This document shows, piece after piece, positions 21,326-32,016 of a DNA stretch of 38,738 nt. Position numbers and translations under genes: made by a program. The DNA is taken from assembly GCA_045124465.1 (NCBI GenBank), contig JBGVLV010000035.1, forward strand, positions 1 through 38,738, read 5' to 3'. This DNA is from Scatosoma sp045124465 (GTDB lineage Bacteria > Bacillota > Clostridia > Christensenellales > Borkfalkiaceae). The notes under the pieces were generated by a model. It saw only the letters and a program-made list of their open reading frames with translations. It had not been told where the DNA came from and ran no database searches. The stretch's first letter is position 1; each line of letters opens with the position of its first letter.

Positions 21326-22543
21326 ATGTATATCAATCGTCAAAAATATTTGGATAAATTGATTAGACAAAAGGATAAAGATATTGTAAAAGTAATTACG
21401 GGTATTCGTAGATGCGGAAAATCCGTGCTTTTGTTTGAGATTTACTATGATTATCTTTTAAGTGTAGGCGTTCAAAAAGAGAACGTTATCAAAATCAATC
21501 TTGAAACCAAGAAAAATGAAAGTTTGCGTAATGCGGACGCGCTTTATAACGCGATTGTAGAACAAATCGTAAACGATGATAGATACTATATTTTTATCGA
21601 CGAAATCCAGATGGTTGACGGGTTTGAAGACGTTGTAAACGGGCTTCGTGTGGATTATAATTGCGACGTTTATATTACGGGTTCAAACTCTAAACTGTTA
21701 TCCAAAGATATCAACACGAAAATGCGTGGGCGTAGTATTGAAATCAAAGTTTATCCACTTTCCTTTGCGGAGTTTTACGATTATTACGGTGGCGATAAAA
21801 GACAATGCTTTAATAATTATCTTATGTACGGCGGTCTTCCCTATTTGGTGGCGGAAGACGATAGCAAAAATAAAGTTGAATACTTGAAAATGATTTGCAA
21901 AACTGTTGTCGGCAGAGATATTATCGAACGGCACGGTATACGACAAGAAAACTTGTTTGAGGCGGTTATTGACTTCTTATGCTCGAATATCGGTTCTTAC
22001 GTTAGCGCAAACAAGATTGCAGATACGCTAAAAAGCAACGGATATAGTAAAGTTACTCCCGACACGATTGGAAATTATTTAGAGTTTGTTTGTGATGCCT
22101 ATTTGTTTTATAAAGCGCAACGCTACGATATCAAAGGTAAGCAGTATTTGAAGACGCTCAACAAGTATTATATTTCTGATTTAGGGATACGGAACAGTAA
22201 ATTAAATTATAGACAGATAGAAATCACGCATTCGTTGGAAAATATTATTTATTTGGATTTAATTCGCCGTGGGTATATCGTGGATATCGGAAAAAATAAT
22301 ACGAAAGAGATTGATTTTGTGGCGCGGGATGATAAAAATCTATATTATATTCAAGTGGCGTATACGTTAAGCGATCCCGACAAAAACGAACAAGAAGTTT
22401 CGTCTTTCTATGGATTAGATGATGGATATAAAAAGATTGTTATCACTATGGACGATGACCCGTTTGTAAACTTAAAGAACGGATACAAAAAAATTAACGT
22501 GTTTGATTTCTTATTGAATGATAACATTTTGGAGGAAGTTTAG
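21326..22543 (+). CDS. AAA-family ATPase with DUF4143
   Basis: About 405 aa from the ATG at 21326 (GAGG 5 nt upstream; a GTG two codons earlier is less likely). N-terminal AAA_14 domain: Walker A is TGIRRCGKSVLL, Walker B is YYIFIDEIQMV, and a sensor-like segment is VYITGSNSKLL. The C-terminal DUF4143 region has a PD-(D/E)XK-like core (GKNNTKEIDFVARD, LYYIQVAY). Such proteins are very common in anaerobes and often horizontally acquired; some may work in DNA-based defence or regulation, but the role is unknown. It is clearly more AT-rich than host genes, single-gene, with a strong promoter and terminator. Confidence 0.85.
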   Translation: MYINRQKYLDKLIRQKDKDIVKVITGIRRCGKSVLLFEIYYDYLLSVGVQKENVIKINLETKKNESLRNADALYNAIVEQIVNDDRYYIFIDEIQMVDGFEDVVNGLRVDYNCDVYITGSNSKLLSKDINTKMRGRSIEIKVYPLSFAEFYDYYGGDKRQCFNNYLMYGGLPYLVAEDDSKNKVEYLKMICKTVVGRDIIERHGIRQENLFEAVIDFLCSNIGSYVSANKIADTLKSNGYSKVTPDTIGNYLEFVCDAYLFYKAQRYDIKGKQYLKTLNKYYISDLGIRNSKLNYRQIEITHSLENIIYLDLIRRGYIVDIGKNNTKEIDFVARDDKNLYYIQVAYTLSDPDKNEQEVSSFYGLDDGYKKIVITMDDDPFVNLKNGYKKINVFDFLLNDNILEEV

Positions 22544-22579
22544 ATCCCCAAAAATTCAAATAATAAAAGAAAAACCGCT

Positions 22580-22620
22580 CCAAAAGAGAAACGCACCCAC
22601 AGCGGTGCGTTTTCTTTTGG
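22580..22620. terminator. Long bidirectional terminator
   Basis: About 17-bp stem (22580-22597 with 22604-22620) built on ACGCACC/GGTGCGT with flanking A- and T-rich arms. Confidence 0.75.
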
Positions 22621-22637
22621 GGTAGTTACCGAAAAAC

Positions 22638-23083
22638 TCAATAATTTTTTAAAATGTCCTCCGCCGTGGTGTGGAGGTCTTTTTTATAGTACGCGGAATA
22701 GAACGTTTCGTCGTCGAGAAGATAGTCCTCGGGCGAGATCCGTACCGAGGTCGAGCGGTGGTTCGGCGAGGAATGCGCTATCTCGTCGTTGATGAAATGC
22801 TTTCGGCAATTCGACGGCGATATTCCTACCACTTTTTGGAACGAATACACCATCTGCGTGTACGACGGAAAGCCTACCTGCTTGGCTATCTCCGCTACCG
22901 AGAGATTCGTGTCCCGCAAAAGCTGCAGGCTCTTCGATATTCGCATGGAACATACGAACTGCATGATCGTCTGTCCCGTTATCTTCTTGAATTGCGCGGT
23001 CAGGTACGCCTTATGATAGCCTACCGCCTCCGCGACCTCTTCAAGCGTTATCTTCTGATTGAGATGGTTTTTGATATACACGT
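22638..23083 (-). pseudogene. AraC-family regulator, N-terminal part missing
   Basis: The double helix-turn-helix domain is complete: IKNHLNQKITLEEVAEAVGY, YLTAQFKKITGQTIMQFV, LLRDTNLSVAEIAKQVGFPS and QMVYSFQKVVGISPSNCRKHF, followed by a 45-residue tail. The ligand-binding half is absent: upstream, the frame runs after a few residues (ARYVY) into sequence belonging to a different gene on the other strand. A GTG could serve as start, but no ribosome binding site is visible. It is probably a remnant left by a deletion whose junction is near 23,098. Confidence 0.65.
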
Positions 23084-23101
23084 ATCTTGCGCGCGGTCGG
23101 G

Positions 23102-23209
23102 GGCAGGCGTAAGGACGTGACGGCGCTGTTCGTGTTGGAATCCTTGCTCCTCGGCGCGATCGCGGGGCTTGCGGCGATCAGGAAATTGAAGAAACTGGAT
23201 ATAGAATAA
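23102..23209 (+). pseudogene. C-terminal remnant of a membrane protein
   Basis: An open frame without a start, ending at 23,209: RRKDVTALFVLESLLLGAI followed by AGLAAIRKLKKLDIE. One hydrophobic helix plus a basic tail looks like the end of a surface or membrane protein. It abuts the AraC remnant head-to-head at about 23,098, which marks a recombination junction. Confidence 0.45.
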
Positions 23210-23225
23210 AAACGGGGTAAGGCGA

Positions 23226-23961
23226 ATGACTTGGCAGGAAAAAGTCGCACAACTGGAAAGCGAAGGGCGGTACGCGGAGGCGTCCCGCGTTTTCGCGTTC
23301 TCCGAGCCGAACGCGTCCTACGCGCAGAAAATGCAGTTTGCCGACCGTCTGTATAAAAAGAACGCCTTCCGCGAGGCTTTGCCGTGGTATGAAGAATGTA
23401 TCGGTACGCCGATCGAGGAGGAGTATTACTACCTGACCGAAAACGGCAATTACGAACAAGACCTGCCAAAAAACGTACTCGCTAAATTGAAAAAGGGCGA
23501 TACCATGTACGAAACGAGAAGGTATAAAGCGGCGATGGAATACTATTTCCCGTTCGCGGAGATAAGCCGATACGCGGCGACAAAGACGGCGGAATGTTAT
23601 TTCCTGTTAAAAGACTACGCGAAAGCGAAAGAGATCTACCGCGTTCTCGCGCAGGAAACGGACGAGGGGTATTTTATGTTTATGCTCGGCGAGTGTTATA
23701 CGCACGGGCTTGGCAACGAATACGCGTTCGAACACGCGGCGTACTGGTATCTTTACGCGCTCGAACACGGGGATACGTACGCGTATTATCCGTTGGGACT
23801 TGCCTACCAGTTCGGTCGGGGCGTGGAGTGCGATCCGCAAAAATCGGGATATACGGGGCATGGAGCGCAAGCAAGCGCTGTGTCTGCTCGCGAAATCGGC
23901 GGCGCTGGGCAGCGCCCGCGCGGCGGAGTTGTATACTTTGATAAAAAAGAAAGGATTTTAA
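23226..23961 (+). pseudogene. Sel1/TPR-repeat protein with one frameshift
   Basis: ATG 23226 after GGGGTAAGG. Zero frame shows TPR/Sel1 units (YKAAMEYYFPFAEISRYAA, DYAKAKEIYRVLAQETDEG, FMLGECYTHGLGNEYAFEHAA, YYPLGLAYQFGRGVECDPQ). Then the frame loses sense, and the sequence continues in the +1 frame as KNRDIRGMERKQALCLLAK to ALGSARAAELYTLIKKKGF, stop 23,961. The break fits an extra A in the A5 run at about 23,840-23,844. The unshifted frame runs on through the terminator into the next gene, which would be an artefact. It could be a true frameshift mutation or a sequencing error. Confidence 0.7.
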
Positions 23962-23965
23962 GAAA

Positions 23966-23995
23966 AAGCCGTCGAAAAAACGACGACTTTTTTCT
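23966..23995 (+). terminator. Terminator of the Sel1 gene
   Basis: AAGCCGTCG and CGACGACTT pair with one mismatch around an A6 loop, followed by TTTTTTCTTTTT. Confidence 0.65.
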
Positions 23996-24005
23996 TTTTC
24001 CGTGC

Positions 24006-24011
24006 TATAAT
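24006..24011 (+). promoter_or_regulatory. -10 box of a nearly leaderless MFS gene
   Basis: TATAAT ends 9 bp before the ATG (24021); no Shine-Dalgarno sequence lies between. The -35 is weak. Confidence 0.5.
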
Positions 24012-24020
24012 ACTTTCACT

Positions 24021-25265
24021 ATGAAAAATACGTTCACTCGCACCAAGATCGCTTGTTATACGGTCAACGTTTCTATGTCCGTCGTTAGCAATCTATCGCC
24101 TTTGCTTTTTATCACTTTCCACGACCTTTACGGGATCTCTTATTCCCTTTTGGGGCTTTTGGTCCTCGTCAATTTCTGCACGCAGCTTTGTATCGATCTT
24201 ATTTTCTCTTTCTTTTCGAATAAGTTCAATATCCCGCTCGTTCTCCGCGTAATGCCCGCGCTCACCTTGGCGGGTCTTGCCCTGTACGCGCTCGCGCCCG
24301 TGATCTTCCCGTCCGCCGTCTATTTGGGTCTTGTCCTCGGCACGATCCTTTTTTCCGTGTCCGGCGGTCTTGCCGAAGTCCTCATCAGCCCCGTGATCGC
24401 GGCGATACCCGCCGACAACCCCGAACGCGAAATGAGCAAGCTCCATTCGGTGTACGCGTGGGGCGTGGTCGCGGTCATTCTGTTCGGCACGCTGTTTTTG
24501 CTCGCTTTCGGACAACAAAACTGGCAATGGCTGACGGTAACGCTTATGCTCATACCTCTCCTTGCGTTCGTAGCGTTCCTGCGCGCGGAAATACCGCAAA
24601 TGCAGAGCGGAGAAAAATCGTCGGGTTCGGTCGGTCAGCTCAAAAACAAGACCCTTTGGCTTTGCGTAGTCGGGATCTTCCTCGGCGGCGCGAGCGAGTG
24701 TACGATGGCGCAATGGGCGTCGGGGTATCTCGAACAAGCGCTTTCTATCCCCAAAGTTTGGGGGGATATTTTCGGCGTGGCGCTGTTCTCGCTAACCCTC
24801 GGTCTGGGTCGTTCGCTGTACGCGAAATTCGGCAAAAACGCCGAAAAAATACTCCTGCTCGGCTCGATCGGCGCGGCGGTCTGTTACCTTGTCGCCGCGC
24901 TCTCAAACGTCGCCGTTCTCGGTCTTTCGGCTTGCGCGCTTACCGGGCTTTGCGTTTCCATGCTCTGGCCGGGCAGTCTGATCGTTTCTTCGGAACGTAT
25001 CCCCGACGGCGGCGTGTTCGTCTACGCGCTGATGGCGGCGGGCGGCGATCTCGGCGGCTCGGTAGGACCTCAACTCGTCGGACTGATCACGGACGGAGTT
25101 GCGGCAAGCCCGTTTGCAAGCGAGCTTGCCGCCTCGCTTAACTTGACGGCGGAACAGATCGGAATGAAATGCGGTATGCTCGTCGGCGCGGTGTTCCCGC
25201 TCCTTGCGATCGCGGTATTCTCGGTAATGCTGAAAACGAAAAAGAAAAGATCGCTTTACGAATAA
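24021..25265 (+). CDS. MFS transporter, 414 aa
   Basis: About twelve hydrophobic segments typical of the major facilitator superfamily. The start KNTFTRTKIACYTVNVSMS leads into TM1, loops include FSFFSNKFNIPLVLRV (the motif A-like position between TM2 and TM3) and SLTLGLGRSLYAKFGKNAEK (its repeat in the second half). The fit is to the sugar-porter or FucP-like and drug-efflux-like groups; the substrate cannot be predicted. The start at 24021 is fixed by the reading frame and by the position of the -10 box, with no ribosome binding site, so translation is probably leaderless. Confidence 0.85.
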   Translation: MKNTFTRTKIACYTVNVSMSVVSNLSPLLFITFHDLYGISYSLLGLLVLVNFCTQLCIDLIFSFFSNKFNIPLVLRVMPALTLAGLALYALAPVIFPSAVYLGLVLGTILFSVSGGLAEVLISPVIAAIPADNPEREMSKLHSVYAWGVVAVILFGTLFLLAFGQQNWQWLTVTLMLIPLLAFVAFLRAEIPQMQSGEKSSGSVGQLKNKTLWLCVVGIFLGGASECTMAQWASGYLEQALSIPKVWGDIFGVALFSLTLGLGRSLYAKFGKNAEKILLLGSIGAAVCYLVAALSNVAVLGLSACALTGLCVSMLWPGSLIVSSERIPDGGVFVYALMAAGGDLGGSVGPQLVGLITDGVAASPFASELAASLNLTAEQIGMKCGMLVGAVFPLLAIAVFSVMLKTKKKRSLYE

Positions 25266-25268
25266 TTG

Positions 25269-25298
25269 AAAACACGCGCTTTTCGGCGCGTGTTTTTT
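25269..25298. terminator. Bidirectional terminator
   Basis: AACACGCGC pairs with GCGCGTGTT, T-run on the right, A-run on the left; it serves the MFS gene and the convergent XRE gene. Confidence 0.75.
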
Positions 25299-25303
25299 GT
25301 CGT

Positions 25304-25507
25304 TTATTTTTCCCGTCCGACAAGTTCGTCAAGACTTATGCCGTAAAAATCGGCAAGCCGTACGCAAAAGTCGATATTCGGCATCGCTTGATTTGATTCC
25401 CACCGGCTGATATTTTGTTGCGTTATTTTCGTTTCCTTGGATAATTCCGTTTGCGTATATCCGCAAAGTTCTCTTTGACGTTTTAATGCTGTACCGTACG
25501 TTTCCAT
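25304..25507 (-). CDS. XRE-family HTH regulator, 67 aa
   Basis: A single Cro/C1-type helix-turn-helix: TALKRQRELCGYTQTELSKE, ITQQNISRWESNQAMPN and FCVRLADFYGISLDELVG. AAGGAGG stands 6 nt before the ATG. Small stand-alone XRE proteins are usually repressors. It is divergent from the EamA gene, and a dyad (GACTA-N6-TAGTC) lies between them at 25,561-25,576, which may be its operator. Confidence 0.85.
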   Translation of the reverse strand: METYGTALKRQRELCGYTQTELSKETKITQQNISRWESNQAMPNIDFCVRLADFYGISLDELVGREK

Positions 25508-25560
25508 TTGTATCCTCCTTGCTTTTTATTATACAAGAATAAAATTAAAAACGCTTAAAA

Positions 25561-25576
25561 GACTACAAATTTAGTC
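25561..25576. promoter_or_regulatory. Dyad in the XRE/EamA divergent region
   Basis: GACTACAAATTTAGTC: 5-bp arms GACTA and TAGTC. A candidate XRE operator, by position only. Confidence 0.3.
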
Positions 25577-25632
25577 TTATAACTATCCAGCCAAATTTTC
25601 CTTTTTTCCTTTTGTCAAGTTTGGTCGAAGAA

Positions 25633-25661
25633 TTGACAAATTCGGAAGATCGGCGTATAAT
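25633..25661 (+). promoter_or_regulatory. Consensus promoter giving a leaderless EamA mRNA
   Basis: TTGACA (25633-25638), 17-bp spacer, TATAAT (25656-25661); the ATG starts 7 bp after the -10 box, exactly where transcription should begin. Confidence 0.8.
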
Positions 25662-25667
25662 AAAAGT

Positions 25668-26627
25668 ATGGAAGACCTTTCGAAAGACGAACAACAAAAA
25701 ACGCAAGAAATACAAAACGACCCCACCGTGTACGAAAACAACGGAAAAAAGCCGAAAAGGAAATGGCTTGGGGTCGTCTATATCGTCGTTTCCGCGTTCT
25801 GTTTTTCGCTGATGAGCCTGTTCGTACGCAAGGCGGGGGATCTCCCCACCTTTCAAAAAGCGTTCTTCCGCAACCTCGTCGCCGCGCTCGTGGCGTTTAT
25901 TCTGCTTTTAAAAAGCCGTTCGTTTAAGATCGGCAAGGGCAGTCTGCCCGCGCTTATCACCCGTTCCGTCGCGGGAACGGTGGGGATCGTCTGCAACTTT
26001 TACGCGATCGACCGTATGAACGTTGCCGACGCGTCCATTTTAAACAAGCTCGCGCCCTTTTTCTCCGTCGTGTTCTCGGCGATCCTCTTAAAGGAAAAAG
26101 CCAAATGGCAGGACTGGTTGCTCGTCGCCGTAGCGTTCGGCGGCGCGCTGTTCGTGGTCAAACCGTCTTTCGACTTTTCCGCCTCTCTGCCCGCCGCGCT
26201 CGGCGTTTTGGGTGGGCTTGGCGCGGGGCTTGCTTACACCGCCGTTCACTATCTCGGCGGCAAAGGGGAGCGCACGGCGGTGATCGTGTTCTTCTTCTCG
26301 GCGTTCTCCTGTCTTGCCGTTCTGCCGACGACCATTCTGAATTTCCAACCGATGAGCGTTTCCCAGCTTTGCTACCTGCTCTTGGCGGGTTGCGCGGCGA
26401 GCGCGGCGCAATTCTCCGTCACCGCGGCGTACAAATGCGCGCCCGCGAAAGAAATTTCGGTATACGACTATTCGCAAGTCCTTTTCACCGCGTTATGGGG
26501 GGCGTTGTTCCTGTCCGAATACCCCGATATTTGGAGCGTTATCGGCTACGTGATCATCATCGGCGCGGCGGTCTTGAAATACGTGCTGACCAACCGAAAA
26601 CCCAAAAAACCGAAACTCTTACAATAA
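25668..26627 (+). CDS. EamA/DMT-family transporter, 319 aa
   Basis: A 38-residue hydrophilic N-terminus precedes ten hydrophobic helices in two EamA repeats (LGVVYIVVSAFCFSLMSLF opening the first, AALGVLGGLGAGLAYTAVHY the second). Typical segments are NFYAIDRMNVADASILNKLAP and SVTAAYKCAPAKEISVYDYSQ. Drug/metabolite transporters export amino acids, nucleotides or similar; the substrate is unknown. No ribosome binding site; the start is supported by the promoter position (leaderless). It ends convergent to rqcH over a shared terminator. Confidence 0.87.
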   Translation: MEDLSKDEQQKTQEIQNDPTVYENNGKKPKRKWLGVVYIVVSAFCFSLMSLFVRKAGDLPTFQKAFFRNLVAALVAFILLLKSRSFKIGKGSLPALITRSVAGTVGIVCNFYAIDRMNVADASILNKLAPFFSVVFSAILLKEKAKWQDWLLVAVAFGGALFVVKPSFDFSASLPAALGVLGGLGAGLAYTAVHYLGGKGERTAVIVFFFSAFSCLAVLPTTILNFQPMSVSQLCYLLLAGCAASAAQFSVTAAYKCAPAKEISVYDYSQVLFTALWGALFLSEYPDIWSVIGYVIIIGAAVLKYVLTNRKPKKPKLLQ

Positions 26628-26628
26628 A

Positions 26629-26660
26629 AAAATACCTTGCGTTCCCCGCAAGGTATTTTT
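26629..26660. terminator. Shared terminator of the EamA gene and rqcH
   Basis: AAAATACCTTGC pairs with GCAAGGTATTTT; A-run on one side and T-run on the other, so it works on both strands. Confidence 0.8.
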
Positions 26661-26661
26661 T

Positions 26662-28350
<1,689 letters not shown>

Positions 28351-28579
28351 TGTAACTCCTTAACTTGGGCAAAACGGCAAAAAGCAACGATTTTCGCACC
28401 GTCTTGCGCCGAAAATAAAAAATCTTTTCTTAAATTATAGCGTAAATTTCTTAAATTGTAAATAAAAACGCTTTATTTTCTTCGATAAATATGTTAAAAT
28501 GTAGGGAGCGAGCCGAAAAGTCCGCTCGTAAATATAAAGGATAAAATATTACAGCATTATAAAGCAGGAGAAATTAGTT

Positions 28580-29878
28580 ATGAAACACACTACCAAAGCG
28601 GCTGAAAAAAGCACGGTGAAGATCACCCTCAAATTCGACGGTGAAGAATGGAAAGCGGCGCAGCAACAGGCGTACGTAAAGACGAAAGGCAAGTTCGCCA
28701 TCGACGGATTCCGCAAGGGCAAAGCTCCCAAGCACGTGATCGAACGTTTTTACGGCAAGGGCGTTTTCTACGAAGACGCGCTCAATATCCTCTTCTCGGA
28801 AAATTACGGTAAGGTCATCGAAAAGAACGAGAAGAAGTTCACGGTCGTGGGCGATCCCGACGTTTCCGTGGAAGATATCACCGACGACGGCGTGACCCTC
28901 GTTGCGGTCGTTCCCGTAAAACCCGAAGTGAAGATCTCCGCGTATAAAGGTATGAAAATCAAAGAATACGCGTATACTATTACGGACGAAGAAGTGGACG
29001 CGGAAGTTTCCCGCCTTCTCGACCGCAACGCGCGTAAAGTGGACGTTACGGACAGAGCGGCGCAAAACGGCGATATTGCGAACATCGACTTCGTAGGCAC
29101 GGTAGACGGCGTGAAGTTCGACGGCGGCGAGGCGGAAGGATTCGACCTCACTCTCGGCAGCGGTCAGTTCATTCCCGGATTCGAAGATCAGGTAGTCGGT
29201 ATGAATATCGGCGAGAGCAAGGACGTCAACGTTACCTTCCCCGAAAACTATCAGGCGGAGAACCTCAAAGGCAAACCCGCCGTGTTTAACGTGAAACTCA
29301 ATTCGCTCAAAGGCAAGGAACTTCCCGAGCTTAACGACGCGTTCATCAAGGACGCTACGGGCAGCGAAACGGTAGAAGAATACAAGACCAAGACGAAGGC
29401 AAGACTGCAAGAACAGGCGGACAGACGGGCTACGGACGCTACGGAGAACAGTATTCTCGAAAGCATCGCGGCGAACGCGGAAGTAGAGATCCCGCAGGCG
29501 ATGATCGAAAGAGAGATCGATTCCCTCGTTCAGAAATTCGAATATCAGCTTATGTATCAGGGTCTGAAATTGCAGGACTACCTCGACTTCCTCAAAGTCA
29601 CGCTCGCGGATTTCAGAAAGAACTACGAGGAGAGCGCGAAGAAGAACGTTCTGCACCAGCTCATCATCTCCCAGCTCATCAAGGAAGAGAATATCGCAGC
29701 GACGGACGAAGAAGTAGACGCGAAGGTAGCGGAGCAAGCGGCGTCCGTTTCCAAGACGGCGGAAGAGTACAAGAAGGGTATGGATCCCCGTCAGTTCGAC
29801 TATATCCGCAGCGATATCGTCATCACCAAGCTCTTCGATATGTTGAAAGCAAACAACGACATGTACAAAGAGGACTGA
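28580..29878 (+). CDS. tig: Trigger factor
   Basis: 432 aa, AGGAG upstream. The ribosome-binding N-terminal domain has the signature GFRKGKAPKHVIERFYG; the FKBP-type PPIase domain shows GDIANIDFVGTVDGV, FDLTLGSGQFIPGFEDQVVG and VTFPENYQAENLKGKP; the C-terminal chaperone arms are helical and charged. It binds nascent chains at the ribosome exit. The order tig-clpP-clpX is common. A weak promoter (TTTATT, 17, TAAAAT) lies at 28,472-28,500. Confidence 0.96.
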   Translation: MKHTTKAAEKSTVKITLKFDGEEWKAAQQQAYVKTKGKFAIDGFRKGKAPKHVIERFYGKGVFYEDALNILFSENYGKVIEKNEKKFTVVGDPDVSVEDITDDGVTLVAVVPVKPEVKISAYKGMKIKEYAYTITDEEVDAEVSRLLDRNARKVDVTDRAAQNGDIANIDFVGTVDGVKFDGGEAEGFDLTLGSGQFIPGFEDQVVGMNIGESKDVNVTFPENYQAENLKGKPAVFNVKLNSLKGKELPELNDAFIKDATGSETVEEYKTKTKARLQEQADRRATDATENSILESIAANAEVEIPQAMIEREIDSLVQKFEYQLMYQGLKLQDYLDFLKVTLADFRKNYEESAKKNVLHQLIISQLIKEENIAATDEEVDAKVAEQAASVSKTAEEYKKGMDPRQFDYIRSDIVITKLFDMLKANNDMYKED

Positions 29879-29928
29879 GTTCCTTTTTGTATATAACGTT
29901 ATAAATCCATTACGCGTAAGGAAAGATC

Positions 29929-30522
29929 ATGGAAGAAAAAAACGTTTTAATACCCTACGTCGTGGAGCGTACCTCCTCGGGCGAACGCACGTACGACCTG
30001 TATTCCCGTCTGCTTGACGACCGTATCGTCTTTTTGAGCGGCGAGATCAACGACGCGGTGGCGAACACCGTCGTCGCCCAGCTCATCTACCTCGAAGGCA
30101 AAGACCCGACGAAAGATATTTCTTTGTATATCAACTCTCCGGGCGGTTCGGTGTCGGCGGGTATGGCGATCTACGATACGATGAACTATATCAAATGCGA
30201 CGTATCGACCATTTGTATCGGTCTTGCGGCGTCTATGGGCGCGTTCCTGCTTTCGAGCGGAGCGAAGGGCAAGCGTTTCGCGTTGCCCAACTCGGAGATC
30301 ATGATCCACCAGCCCCTCGGCGGCGCGCAAGGTCAGGCGAGCGACATCAAGATACAGGCGGAGCATATCCTGCGTACGAAAGCCAAGCTCAACCGTATTC
30401 TTTCGGAGAACACGGGCAAAGACCTTTCGACGATCGAGCGCGACACGGACAGAGATAATTATATGTCCGCGGACGAGGCGCGCGCCTACGGCTTGATCGA
30501 CCGCGTGTTTGTCAGAAGATAA
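29929..30522 (+). CDS. clpP: ATP-dependent Clp protease proteolytic subunit ClpP
   Basis: 197 aa, 50 nt after tig, GGAAAG before the ATG. Catalytic Ser in GLAASMGAFLLSSG (about Ser102), His in MIHQPLGGAQGQ (about His127), and the Asp region TERDTDRD-like near the end (IERDTDRDNYMSADEA). The N-terminal IPYVVERTSSGERTYD is the usual axial-gate segment. It forms a 14-mer with ClpX or ClpC. A terminator follows, so it may be co-transcribed with tig but largely separated from clpX. Confidence 0.97.
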   Translation: MEEKNVLIPYVVERTSSGERTYDLYSRLLDDRIVFLSGEINDAVANTVVAQLIYLEGKDPTKDISLYINSPGGSVSAGMAIYDTMNYIKCDVSTICIGLAASMGAFLLSSGAKGKRFALPNSEIMIHQPLGGAQGQASDIKIQAEHILRTKAKLNRILSENTGKDLSTIERDTDRDNYMSADEARAYGLIDRVFVRR

Positions 30523-30543
30523 CAACCAACGAGCACGAACGTA

Positions 30544-30585
30544 CGCGCAAAACTTCGCTTTCAGAGGTTTTGCGCGGTATTTTTC
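30544..30585 (+). terminator. Terminator after clpP
   Basis: CGCGCAAAAC (30544-30553) pairs with GTTTTGCGCG (30567-30576), then GTATTTTT. Confidence 0.75.
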
Positions 30586-30703
30586 CAAAAATACGTTTGG
30601 AAAGGTGTTCGCAAGGGTAAAAATAAACAGGCGCAGCCGCGCGGAAGGCACAAAACCGACGCTTTGCGGCATAACATTTATAAATAAGTAACGGAGCAAA
30701 GAA

Positions 30704-31945
30704 ATGGCAAATAAAACTCAGCATTGTTCTTTTTGCGGTAAACCCAAAGAGGAGACCCGCCGTCTTATCACCGGTCCCGACGGGGCTTGTATCTGCGACG
30801 AGTGCGTAGAGATCTGCAAGTCGATGGTAGACGAATGGGAAAACGAAAAAGAACCGCAAGCGGAAGTTCCGCTCAAAAAGCCCGCCGAGATAAAAGCGGA
30901 GTTGGATCAGTATATCGTCGGTCAGGACAAAGCCAAACGCGTGCTTTCGGTCGCGGTATACAACCACTACAAGCGTATCAACGCGACGGCGAAAACGAAA
31001 AAATCGGAGGACGACGGCGTTGAGATAGAAAAGAGCAACGTGCTTTTGCTCGGTCCTACGGGCAGCGGCAAAACGCTGCTTGCAAGAACGCTCGCAAAGA
31101 TCCTCAACGTACCGTTCGCGACCTCGGACGCAACGACGTTGACGGAGGCGGGGTACGTGGGCGAGGACGTGGAGAATATCCTTCTCAAACTCATTCAGAA
31201 CGCCGACTACGACATCGAACGCGCGCAAAAGGGGATCATCTATATCGACGAGATCGACAAGATCGCGAGAAAGGGCGAAAACGTTTCCATCACCCGCGAC
31301 GTATCGGGCGAAGGCGTTCAACAGGCGCTTTTGAAGATCATCGAAAGCACGACGGCGAACGTTCCCCCGCAGGGCGGCAGAAAGCACCCCAACCAGGAAT
31401 GTCTGCGTATCGATACGACGAATATCCTGTTCATTTGCGGCGGCGCGTTCGTGGGCTTGGATAAGATCGTATCTTCGAGAAAGGACGACACCACGCTCGG
31501 ATTCGGCGGCAAGGTCCGACTGGGCGCGAACGAGGCGGACTATTCGGTACTCGACGACGTAAAACCGCAGGATCTGACCAAATTCGGTCTTATCCCCGAA
31601 TTCGTAGGCAGACTTCCCATCGTGGTCAATCTCGACCCGCTCGGCGAGGACGCGCTCGTGAAGATCCTCACCGAACCCAAGAACGCCATCATCAAGCAGT
31701 ATCAGAAACTCGTCGGATTCGACGGCGTGAAACTGACGGTAGAGGACGAGGCGGTGCGCGAGATCGCGCAAACGGCGATCCGTTTGAAAACGGGCGCGAG
31801 AGGTCTGCGTACCATCATCGAAAGCGTGATGACGGAAGTTATGTATAAGATCCCCTCGGAAAACGACGTGGAAGAGGTCGTCATCACGAAAGAGTGCTTG
31901 ACGGACGGCGCGTCGCCCAAACTCGTATATAAGCAAAGCGCATAA
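30704..31945 (+). CDS. clpX: ClpX, ATPase subunit of ClpXP
   Basis: 413 aa. N-terminal zinc-binding domain with CSFCGK and CDECVEIC; Walker A GPTGSGKT (about 115-122); pore loop GYVGEDVENIL; Walker B IIYIDEIDK; sensor and arginine-finger region LIPEFVGRLPIVV; C-terminal sensor 2 region TGARGLRTIIESVM. It unfolds tagged substrates, including SsrA- and alanine-tailed proteins, and feeds them to ClpP. A GGAG site precedes the ATG. The 180 nt upstream hold the clpP terminator and probably its own weak promoter. Confidence 0.97.
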   Translation: MANKTQHCSFCGKPKEETRRLITGPDGACICDECVEICKSMVDEWENEKEPQAEVPLKKPAEIKAELDQYIVGQDKAKRVLSVAVYNHYKRINATAKTKKSEDDGVEIEKSNVLLLGPTGSGKTLLARTLAKILNVPFATSDATTLTEAGYVGEDVENILLKLIQNADYDIERAQKGIIYIDEIDKIARKGENVSITRDVSGEGVQQALLKIIESTTANVPPQGGRKHPNQECLRIDTTNILFICGGAFVGLDKIVSSRKDDTTLGFGGKVRLGANEADYSVLDDVKPQDLTKFGLIPEFVGRLPIVVNLDPLGEDALVKILTEPKNAIIKQYQKLVGFDGVKLTVEDEAVREIAQTAIRLKTGARGLRTIIESVMTEVMYKIPSENDVEEVVITKECLTDGASPKLVYKQSA

Positions 31946-31950
31946 ATACA

Positions 31951-31987
31951 GCAAAAAACGGCTTTTTCGAAAAGCCGTTTTTTTTAT
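31951..31987. terminator. Terminator between clpX and rsmG
   Basis: AAAAACGGCTTTT and AAAAGCCGTTTTT pair around a short loop, with a T-run on the right; A-rich on the left, so it can act for both convergent genes. Confidence 0.85.
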
Positions 31988-32016
31988 TTCGTCTAATACC
32001 TGGTATGCCCGTTTTT

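Noticed and set aside
23226..25265. A single 679-aa fusion of Sel1 repeats and an MFS transporter
   Set aside because: Between the two parts lie nonsense sequence, a terminator and a -10 box; the Sel1 protein continues in another frame to 23,961.
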